Shown here piece by piece: positions 8,829-15,271 of a stretch of 47,874 bases of DNA. The translations under genes and the position numbers were made by a program. Under the pieces are notes generated by a model. That model ran no database searches and was not told where the DNA came from. It saw only the letters and a list, made by a program, of their open reading frames with translations. The stretch lies in NCBI RefSeq assembly GCF_022829445.1, contig NZ_JAKSXY010000027.1:1-47874 (forward strand), in the 5' to 3' direction. Source of the DNA: Methylobacterium sp. J-068 (GTDB taxonomy: Bacteria > Pseudomonadota > Alphaproteobacteria > Rhizobiales > Beijerinckiaceae). The first letter of the stretch is position 1. Each line of letters begins with the position of its first letter.

Positions 8829-9074
8829 CTCAACCACGCCGCCAGCATCTGCCACTACGCTTTGCGGACGTGGCACGGGATGCACCGCGGGGCGATCCAC
8901 GTGCACGGGCACAGCCATGGGGTCCTCCCGGGGACCGCGCGATCCTATGACGTCGGCGTCGACGATTGGCGCTACCGCGTCGTGACGATGGCAGAGGTCC
9001 TGGAGCGCCTCGCCGAGAACGCGGCCCGCGAGAACGGGCCGGCCGCCGGCGCGGCGCTGGCCGAGGCGGCCTAG
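8829..9074 (+). pseudogene. C-terminal remnant of a calcineurin-like metallophosphoesterase
   Basis: Just past the integrase stop, a different frame reads ICHYALRTWHGMHRG, then AIHVHGHSHGVLPGTARSYD and VGVDDWRYRVVTMAEVLERL. The GHSHG motif, preceded by a CHY-x-x-RTW-type line, is the final metal-binding block of a metallophosphatase family common in phages and plasmids. The N-terminal two thirds, with the other metal ligands, are missing, so this is most likely a truncated gene. An internal ATG at 8880 could in principle give a 64-aa peptide. Confidence 0.6.
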
Positions 9075-9122
9075 AGCAGCCTTGCCAGGGCGTCCTCGTC
9101 CTCTCGGGGTGGGTGGGGGGCG

Positions 9123-9275
9123 GTGAGCTCGGCGCCGGGGCACCGTCTCGCAGGGCGGCAGGCGCTCTCCATCCTGGAGGCGGCCCACGCGCTGAGTCTC
9201 GTCTACCCGCATAGGCGGCAGCTTAGCCCGGGCCTGCGGGACAAGCTGTTCGGGGCGGCCCTGGTCCCTTGCTGA
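9123..9275 (+). CDS. Hypothetical small protein (50 aa)
   Basis: A GTG-started frame preceded by a G-rich stretch encodes a short protein with an amphipathic middle (ALSILEAAHALSLVYPHRRQ). It fills the gap between the metallophosphoesterase remnant and the next gene. No family was recognised, and the call rests only on spacing and composition. Confidence 0.3.
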   Translation: MSSAPGHRLAGRQALSILEAAHALSLVYPHRRQLSPGLRDKLFGAALVPC

Positions 9276-9315
9276 GGCCTGCGGGAGACTGATCCCACAC
9301 ACAGAGGAGACGGAG

Positions 9316-9870
9316 ATGGACAAGGCAACGAAGGCGGCGAAGGCGTTGGCCGCCCTACTCGATGCGCTCTACCGGGCGATCGTCGCCATCGTGATGGGCG
9401 TGCTCTCCCTAATCAGGATCGCCCCCCGGCCGACGGCGGCCGCCGTGGCCCGGGAGGTCCTTGAACAGGCGCCGGTGGCGCCCGAGCCGGAGCCGGAGAT
9501 CGAGCCGGATCTCGGCTGGCTCGTGAAGGACCACGCAAGCAAGCGCCTGGGGCGCCGCCCGGCCGGGATGCCGACCCTTGCTCCCCTGCCGGCCGTCATC
9601 GAGATCTGGATGGCCGACCTCGACCAGGCGCAAATCCGACGGCTCGCGAGCCACGACCTCGCCGCTCGCCTCATCCAGCAGCATGTCACATCCGGCACCG
9701 CCGGATGCCTCCCGACCCTCGGATACGTCCTACCCTCGATGCGGACGGCTTATCCAGCTCCGGTCACACTGGGCCGCGATGGACGGACGGGCAAGGGATC
9801 GCTGCGCGTCGATCTCCAGGAAGTCCTCGAAGACCTCGGGTACGCCCCGGCCGGCCCCCGCTTCCGCTGA
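9316..9870 (+). CDS. Hypothetical protein with an N-terminal hydrophobic helix
   Basis: The 184-aa protein follows a clear ribosome site (AGAGGAGACGGAG). Residues about 8-38 form a hydrophobic helix (ALLDALYRAIVAIVMGVLSL), perhaps a single membrane anchor. A Pro/Glu-rich linker (PVAPEPEPEIEPD) leads to a soluble C-terminal part of about 110 residues. No family was recognised. It ends just before a strong intrinsic terminator and is probably island cargo. Confidence 0.6.
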   Translation: MDKATKAAKALAALLDALYRAIVAIVMGVLSLIRIAPRPTAAAVAREVLEQAPVAPEPEPEIEPDLGWLVKDHASKRLGRRPAGMPTLAPLPAVIEIWMADLDQAQIRRLASHDLAARLIQQHVTSGTAGCLPTLGYVLPSMRTAYPAPVTLGRDGRTGKGSLRVDLQEVLEDLGYAPAGPRFR

Positions 9871-9901
9871 CCGATAGACCCAGCTACCGCTGGAACGCCG
9901 A

Positions 9902-9931
9902 GCCCGCCGGATCCCCCGGCGGGCTTTTTTT
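9902..9931. terminator. Intrinsic terminator
   Basis: A 9-bp perfect stem (GCCCGCCGG at 9902-9910 with CCGGCGGGC at 9916-9924) is followed by seven T residues. It terminates the plus-strand gene ending at 9870 and lies at the end of the convergent minus-strand gene. Confidence 0.85.
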
Positions 9932-10239
9932 CATGCCTGGATGGCGCGGAGCAGGCGGGCCAGCGCGGTCTCGGCACGGTCGGCGCGGGCCGAGGCGTGG
10001 CCCACCTCCGCGACGAGGACGGCCGTCTCGGCACGGGCCCGGCGGGTCTCGGCCTGCGCAAGAGCGACCTGGCGGCGGAGGCGGACGATCTCCTCGGCGA
10101 GAACCTCGGCGGCGCCAAGGTCTTCTAGGCGGCGATGCTCGCGGACGGCGGCATGCTGGCGTGCGGCACCGACGACGATGCCGGCAGCCTGGAACCCGCG
10201 GCCGAGGACGTCTCCGGTGACGTGGGCTACGTGCGACAT
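9931..10239 (-). CDS. Hypothetical coiled-coil protein (102 aa)
   Basis: The start at 10239 is supported by GGAGAGG seven bases upstream. The sequence is nearly all helical: a long heptad-like run (EVLAEEIVRLRRQVALAQAE, then RRARAETAVLVAEVGHASAR) covers residues about 45-100 and should form a coiled coil. The N-terminus (MSHVAHVTGDVLGRGFQAAG) may be an amphipathic helix. No enzymatic motif is present and the function is unknown. Confidence 0.55.
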   Translation of the reverse strand: MSHVAHVTGDVLGRGFQAAGIVVGAARQHAAVREHRRLEDLGAAEVLAEEIVRLRRQVALAQAETRRARAETAVLVAEVGHASARADRAETALARLLRAIQA

Positions 10240-10450
10240 GGGGCCTCTCCTGGCTGGGCGGATCTCTCCCCCCGCAGAAGGCACCTGGCCGGCGTCGCCG
10301 GTCAAGAATCCCGCGCCGGGATCCCATGATGAAATCGGGCTTATCCCTGGCCCCAGGTTGACACACGCGTGGCAGCGATTGCTTTCGAGCCAGAGGTTTT
10401 CGTCCTCCCGTTACTCCTAAGCTATGTATCGAGGTTCTCAAATGACTGAG

Positions 10451-10870
10451 TCAGGCAAGGGAGCGGGCGTGTAACGGTCGCTTCGGTTTCATGAACAACC
10501 GCTTCCGGATCGCCGCCATTACGACCTCCCCGTCGTAGGCGGGGGTGCTTGGATCGAGCTTCTGGGCCCGGATGCTCCGGATCAGCAGGTGCTCGCGCGT
10601 CAACGACAAGACGAGTCGAAGGTCGACCGGCCGGCTCACGCTGTCCTCGCACCGCAGAAGGACGCTCCGGAGCGCGTCGACGATGCAGCGGTCGAGCAGG
10701 CCGGGATCCGGCTCACCGGCATCGCGACGGCGCTCGCGGACGAGCCTCTGGTGTCCGGCGTTCTGGCGACGCAGGCGCGCTCGGTGCGCGGCCGCGGTAC
10801 CTCTGTAGTAGCGGGCCGCCACGTTCTCGGGGCCGGCGTCGGGGTTCGAGGTGGGGATGAAGCTGTGCAT
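10451..10870 (-). CDS. Hypothetical protein
   Basis: A 139-aa frame starting at ATG 10870 (MHSFIPTSNPDAGPENVAAR); an upstream in-frame start at 10972 is possible. It is Arg-rich and probably helical, and ends in a basic tail (IRKRLFMKPKRPLHARSLA). No family was recognised. The 10240-10450 region beside it holds no clear gene. It shares the minus-strand direction of the other island cargo. Confidence 0.4.
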   Translation of the reverse strand: MHSFIPTSNPDAGPENVAARYYRGTAAAHRARLRRQNAGHQRLVRERRRDAGEPDPGLLDRCIVDALRSVLLRCEDSVSRPVDLRLVLSLTREHLLIRSIRAQKLDPSTPAYDGEVVMAAIRKRLFMKPKRPLHARSLA

Positions 10871-11022
10871 ACCCCATTGTGCCACTCGGCTAAGCAAGAA
10901 ACGGCATGACATGTCAGGGCCGATCCGCTGCACGTCAGATGGTCTCGTTTGTGCCTTGCCCCGTGCGCACAATTCGGCCCGACGTCATGCCAAGATGACC
11001 CGACCTCGGGTCGAGGCCCATC

Positions 11023-11562
11023 TCACACGTGGACGTCGACAAGGGCCATGGAGAACCCGATGAAGGCCGGGCGGCTCGACGTTTTGACCTGGATCGTCAC
11101 AGTGTCGCCCGAGGCCAGCAGGCCGCCGGCCCCGGAGAGCGTCGCGACCGTCTTTCCCGGCGCAAAGTAGAGGGCGCAGAGCGACCGCAGGGGCCTCGTG
11201 CGCCAGGTCTGCGCGAAGACCTCGAACCGGAGGCCGCTGGCCGGGGCGGTGTCGAGCTGGCCGACGGATCCCGCAAGTCCCTTCGGGATCGCCAAGGGGG
11301 TGCCGAGGCGGCGCGGAGATATGAGCTCGCGGTAGGCCAGCTCGTGCGTCCGCTGCCGGAGGGAGACCGCGACCCAGGACGCGCTACCGTCAGCGTCGAC
11401 ATGGTCGAGCGCCGTGCTGGCGGGCAGGTCCGTGCGGGCCGCGGACGAACCGTAGGGTACAACGCCTGGGACGGCATCTCGAAGCCCTCGACGCGGACCT
11501 CGGTCGTCAATACCAGCCCGTGCCGAATGGGCTTTATCGGGAGAAGTCGAATAAAACAACAC
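11023..11562 (-). CDS. Hypothetical protein, possibly frameshifted near its 5' end
   Basis: The 179-aa frame has good coding character from about residue 45 onward (ASWVAVSLRQRTHELAYREL ... PAFIGFSMALVDVHV). Upstream of about 11440, the neighbouring minus-strand frame looks more protein-like (TTEVRVEGFEMPSQALYPTV, with a TTG at 11510), so a single-base frameshift may have split the gene. It is predicted to be mainly beta structure, with no recognised domain. It follows the dCTP-deaminase-like gene by about 100 bp on the same strand. The gap 11563-11664 is AT-rich and empty. Confidence 0.4.
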   Translation of the reverse strand: MLFYSTSPDKAHSARAGIDDRGPRRGLRDAVPGVVPYGSSAARTDLPASTALDHVDADGSASWVAVSLRQRTHELAYRELISPRRLGTPLAIPKGLAGSVGQLDTAPASGLRFEVFAQTWRTRPLRSLCALYFAPGKTVATLSGAGGLLASGDTVTIQVKTSSRPAFIGFSMALVDVHV

Positions 11563-11664
11563 TTAAAATTCAGGTAGTTCTTTCAAAATTGCAGTGATAA
11601 GTTCATATATGTCGTATAAAGATTTTACTTAAAATATTGTGCAGTGTAAATTTAATATGTATAG

Positions 11665-12930
11665 TTACCCCCTTTGTCGATTAATTCGAGTTCTACGATT
11701 TTGTCGAATTTTCGGTTTTCTTTTTATTATGGGAGTGAGAACTTTAGCGGCCGCTTTTTGCTCTAACGTGGAGATCCGGCGTTCCAGATCCGCCATCGAG
11801 GTCGCAGCTCGGTTCGTGGCAAACTCCGCCGCTGTGACTGCCTGAAGAAGTTTGGCGTTACGCGCTTCGACCGCTCCCAGGCGATCTTTCAGTTCCCCGT
11901 CCTCGACCAAACGCCGTTCGATGACGTCGAGGCGCGCACCGTACCCCTCTACCTTGGGGGCGACCCGCTCGGCATCGACAAGGCTACCGGTCTTCGCCTC
12001 CAGGACCGCCACGCGTGCCTTGACGTCGCTCGTCGCGATATTCGCGGTCTGCACCAAGTTCCATGTCGTGTTCACGATGCCGGTGATGCCGACGACGGCA
12101 CCCAGGACGGCAAGAAGACCGAAGCCCCGGACCCATGCCTGCACCTTCTCGCTATCTTGCCGTGCTTGTTTCGCGTCCCGTCGCGCGCCTCGTACGGCGG
12201 TGGGGATCGAACTGGCGATCGGGAGGCCGCCTCCGGCCTTGTACAGGTATTCGCTTGGCGAGTTGTTGTTCTTGTATCCCTCGATCGCGAGCACCCTGCG
12301 ATCCGGGTCGCTCCACGCAAGTGTGGGCCCGGCGCTCTTTTCAAAATTTGCGCTCGTCTTCGTGAACTCCACCCATATGAGCGCCTTGCTCGTATCAAGG
12401 TAATAGTCCGACGAGGTCAAATTATGCAAAGGTATCAGCAGTCGGCCTTGAAAGCCTGGATCAACGAGCGGCCCTGTTCCAAGAAGAAGCCCACGATGGA
12501 CATGCGTGATACGCAGATTGAACCGCATCGCTATATAATTTGGAAGGAAGAATTTGTTTCTCGTTTGAACAAATACGATCGAATTTGCCGGTAGTTTGAG
12601 AAACGTGTCTTCTTCTTTCAGAGTTTTTTCAATTTTTTTCTTACCTTTCCAGTATATATAATCGCCACCAATATGTATTTCTAACGATGCCGCTTTGAGT
12701 CGGCCGTCATGAGGTTTTTCGGTCGCGGCGAAATGGAAGCCCGTCATCCCGGTTGCGCGGTCATAGTCCAGGATCTCCGCCGACGATAGCAGCGCGGGCG
12801 GAACCTTGGGGAATGGATCATCATTCTTGAATTTCTTAGCGCGCGCCTCGATCTCCACTAGCGATCGGGCATAAACACCCAGATCGCCGGTTCCCGTCGA
12901 CTGAGCCATATCTACTTGCGCTCCCGCCAT
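11665..12930 (-). CDS. Membrane-anchored dCTP-deaminase/dUTPase-like protein with coiled coil
   Basis: The 421-aa protein has a dUTPase-fold region at about residues 80-190: LKLPANSIVFVQTRNKFFLP, then the characteristic turn GTGPLVDPGFQGRLLIPLHN. In E. coli Dcd the aligned segment after DPGWSG reads CIVLEFYN, where E is the catalytic Glu; here it reads RLLIPLHN, so deaminase activity is doubtful. A transmembrane helix follows (about 268-288, GFGLLAVLGAVVGITGIVNT), then a coiled coil (about 300-395) and a very basic tail (KRKPKIRQNRRTRINRQR). The ATG at 12930 was chosen for its GGTGGTGAC ribosome site. The gene is clearly AT-richer than its neighbours. It may bind a nucleotide and signal or assemble at the membrane. 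Confidence 0.7.
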   Translation of the reverse strand: MAGAQVDMAQSTGTGDLGVYARSLVEIEARAKKFKNDDPFPKVPPALLSSAEILDYDRATGMTGFHFAATEKPHDGRLKAASLEIHIGGDYIYWKGKKKIEKTLKEEDTFLKLPANSIVFVQTRNKFFLPNYIAMRFNLRITHVHRGLLLGTGPLVDPGFQGRLLIPLHNLTSSDYYLDTSKALIWVEFTKTSANFEKSAGPTLAWSDPDRRVLAIEGYKNNNSPSEYLYKAGGGLPIASSIPTAVRGARRDAKQARQDSEKVQAWVRGFGLLAVLGAVVGITGIVNTTWNLVQTANIATSDVKARVAVLEAKTGSLVDAERVAPKVEGYGARLDVIERRLVEDGELKDRLGAVEARNAKLLQAVTAAEFATNRAATSMADLERRISTLEQKAAAKVLTPIIKRKPKIRQNRRTRINRQRG

Positions 12931-13044
12931 TGTCACCACCAGCCATGCGCATTCGATTTTGATGGTTTGCCCGGAACCGGTCTTTGCGACACGGCTCAGC
13001 AGGCGGTCTGAGTGTTGATGTTGCTTTGATGTCGGGATCGACCA

Positions 13045-13902
13045 CTACCCGTCGAATTGGAGCGGCGCGGCGGCTGCGAACGGCTCGTTTCCAAGCCCGT
13101 CCTCGGGATACACACCGTCGTGCGTCGCCGGGATGAACCGCTCCGGCGTGGCGTCGCAGTGGGCATGCCAGCCGGCCTCGATGAAGTTCCTCACTCCCGC
13201 GTTCAGCGAAGCGTGGTGATTCTCGTGGCCGATGACCCAAAAGACGCGACACGATCCTCGCTTCAGGACGACGGGACAGAGGAATGCCGGTCGCCCGATC
13301 GCATCCGCAATGCGTATCGCCATGGCCGAGATCTGCGACCTATGCGACGCCGTGCGGTTGAGGTGATGGTATACGACGAGTGACTGGCCGCGAGCCCAAA
13401 AGGCCGCGATCTCTTCAAGAAGGACGTACTTGCCCGCCTTCGGTCCGTCCCGGGCCGCGATCTGGGATGCTATGCCGTTGTCCGGGTCCAGGAACACCAG
13501 GTCCGACGATGCGGTCTTATCGAGGGCCTGGGCGAGCCAGGCGGAGCGGTAGGCCGCCCGGCGATGGGGCACCGAGCCATCCCCGGCCACTCCCGCAACC
13601 GGTGTCGCGTGATACCGTGTATCATCAGGCAGCATGCCTGAGCGTTCGAACTCTTCGATTGTCCGCCGACCGAGCGCGACGATCCGTGCGAGGCCCGAAT
13701 GCAGGTTAGGGTCCAGCATCGAAAATGAACTGTCGCGTAGATAACCGATGTGTCTACCGTCGCCGTTGTGGGCTTCGTCGGGGAACTTGTACCAAACCAC
13801 TCCGAGCTTGAGGCGGCCGATCGGTGGATTGTTAGCCGTCAGCTTGCGAAGGAGTGAGAATTTTCCGAAGTCACCAACATCGCCAATGTATCTGTCCTGC
13901 AT
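13045..13902 (-). CDS. Conserved protein of unknown function (MQDRY family)
   Basis: The 285-aa protein opens MQDRYIGDVGDFGKFSLLRK, an N-terminus I recognise from uncharacterised proteins scattered in bacterial islands. Later motifs are DLVFLDPDNGIASQ (about residues 135-148) and SLVVYHHLNRTASH, then CPVVLKRGSCRVFWVIGH. The D-P-D-N motif at a predicted strand end, and the K-x-x-LLR start, recall RlmJ-like methyltransferases, but no SAM-binding Gly-rich loop is visible, so an enzymatic role is unproven. It sits 36 bp after the small membrane gene on the same strand, inside the cargo run. Confidence 0.65.
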   Translation of the reverse strand: MQDRYIGDVGDFGKFSLLRKLTANNPPIGRLKLGVVWYKFPDEAHNGDGRHIGYLRDSSFSMLDPNLHSGLARIVALGRRTIEEFERSGMLPDDTRYHATPVAGVAGDGSVPHRRAAYRSAWLAQALDKTASSDLVFLDPDNGIASQIAARDGPKAGKYVLLEEIAAFWARGQSLVVYHHLNRTASHRSQISAMAIRIADAIGRPAFLCPVVLKRGSCRVFWVIGHENHHASLNAGVRNFIEAGWHAHCDATPERFIPATHDGVYPEDGLGNEPFAAAAPLQFDG

Positions 13903-13938
13903 TTCACAAGCGCCGCAGCATTCAAGTTACCCACCAAA

Positions 13939-14193
13939 TCAGATTATGCGGTATGATGTTATGATACCCAAAATTATCACTGACCAGCCAGGCAAATAAT
14001 ACAGCAACGCCATCAGGAAGCTGAGAGTGCCAGCGCGTTTCCCGGTCAATGCTCCCCCGCTTGGCGTTGACTTCACCTGCTTGATGGCATTCTCCGTTCC
14101 CTTCGTCAGTATGATGGCCCCGATTGCGATCAAAGCGAGTGAGGCTGCGCTCCGAATCGCGAGTTCGACCAACCGGGCGGCTTCCAACGACAT
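13939..14193 (-). CDS. Small two-helix membrane protein (84 aa)
   Basis: Start and ribosome site are clear (GAAGGAGACCTC before ATG). Two hydrophobic helices are predicted, around residues 11-31 (AIRSAASLALIAIGAIILTK) and 57-80 (LSFLMALLYYLPGWSVIILG), joined by a polar loop. There is no recognised family. It lies 49 bp after the PurZ-like gene in the same direction, so it is probably cotranscribed. A small inner-membrane partner is common in defence operons, but that role is speculation here. Confidence 0.6.
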   Translation of the reverse strand: MSLEAARLVELAIRSAASLALIAIGAIILTKGTENAIKQVKSTPSGGALTGKRAGTLSFLMALLYYLPGWSVIILGIITSYRII

Positions 14194-14242
14194 GAGGTCT
14201 CCTTCGTCCCGGCCGATGAGCCGCGTTCGGGGCTGATCAGCC

Positions 14243-15271
14243 TCAGGCGTTCGATCCGAGTACGGACGACCGTGCGACGAGATTGTCAGGCCCGAATCCG
14301 AGCAGGTCGATCTTTCTGCCGATCGGACCCTCGACCGTCCGCTCGATGAAATCGACGACCTTCGAAGACGAGGGACCGTCCGCGCTCACGTAGTCGAGAT
14401 GATTGAGGACGATGCGGGTCGGTCGGTTCATGCGGATGGCCCTGCGCACGATGCCGGGCTCGAAGCGTCCCACGCGCCGAACCTTCTTGGTCGCCGTCGT
14501 CAACTCAAGGTAGTCTGCGGGTAATCCCGCCTGGTTTGCGATCTCCGACCACGTGATCTCACCTGGAAGCGGTCCAGAGTTGCCGGCGACCCTGATCGGG
14601 TATGACCGAACTACGAGCGTTACATCATCGATGTCGAACGCGCTCAGGCCCGCTTCCGCAGCGAATGCGACGGCGGTGGTGTCCCTGGTTGTCGTGAAGG
14701 GATAGTCGCCGTGCAACAGGGATAGCCCGAAGCCCTGGCTTCCCTCAATGACAATCCTGGCGCCGCGATCGACCAGATCGGCGAGGAAGGTCTCGGTATC
14801 CTTGAGGTACGGCCATAGGGCGCCGTGGTCGCCGGCCAGCATGGTTGACTGACCCCGTGCCATCATCCGGCGCGCGAGCGCGGCCCCTGATCCGGATCCG
14901 GTCGACCCGATCCGATCCATCAGCCCTCCCCGGCTTTCCGCCGCCTTGTCCTCGGCCATTATCAGGCTGGCGGCAGGGCTGACGTACACGCGGTCGGGAC
15001 CGAGGCCGAGGCTCCGGACCTCGTCGAGGAATATGTCAGGATCGACCAGCGCCCCTGGCGGGAGGACCGCAACGGTATTCGGTGCGAGGACGGACACCGG
15101 GAGCTGGCGCAGGGCTCGACGGCGGCCATCCAGGTCGATGCCGGTGTGCCCGGAATTCGTGCCGCCCACCCGTACGACGGCGACCGCGTCCTGACGACGG
15201 GCAAGTTCCAGGGCGACCTTTCCCTTGCCTTCCGATCCGTACTGCCCGCCTACGACGATTGAGATTGGCAT
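14243..15271 (-). CDS. PurZ-like adenylosuccinate synthetase homologue
   Basis: The 342-aa protein aligns along its length with PurA: P-loop VVGGQYGSEGKGK, GGTNSGHT, GSTGSGSGAA, EGSQGFGLSLLHGDYPFTTT, and TTATKKVRRVGRFEPGIVRR. It is about 90 residues shorter than housekeeping bacterial PurA, close to archaeal and phage forms. PurA has GDEGKGK, with Asp as the catalytic base toward IMP; here it is GSEGKGK. Loss of that Asp is, as I recall it, a hallmark of PurZ, which joins Asp to dGMP on the way to 2-aminoadenine. The catalytic His of GHT is kept. The start overlaps the upstream gene by 22 bp with GGGAGCTCGAGG before ATG, so translation is probably coupled. The substrate is inferred, not shown. 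Confidence 0.75.
   Translation of the reverse strand: MPISIVVGGQYGSEGKGKVALELARRQDAVAVVRVGGTNSGHTGIDLDGRRRALRQLPVSVLAPNTVAVLPPGALVDPDIFLDEVRSLGLGPDRVYVSPAASLIMAEDKAAESRGGLMDRIGSTGSGSGAALARRMMARGQSTMLAGDHGALWPYLKDTETFLADLVDRGARIVIEGSQGFGLSLLHGDYPFTTTRDTTAVAFAAEAGLSAFDIDDVTLVVRSYPIRVAGNSGPLPGEITWSEIANQAGLPADYLELTTATKKVRRVGRFEPGIVRRAIRMNRPTRIVLNHLDYVSADGPSSSKVVDFIERTVEGPIGRKIDLLGFGPDNLVARSSVLGSNA

Noticed and set aside
11029..11577. Plus-strand open frame of 182 codons
   Set aside because: Highly charged composition typical of antisense frames; the minus-strand frame has better coding character.
14243..15271. Housekeeping PurA
   Set aside because: Too short, in a mobile island, and the catalytic Asp position of the P-loop is Ser.
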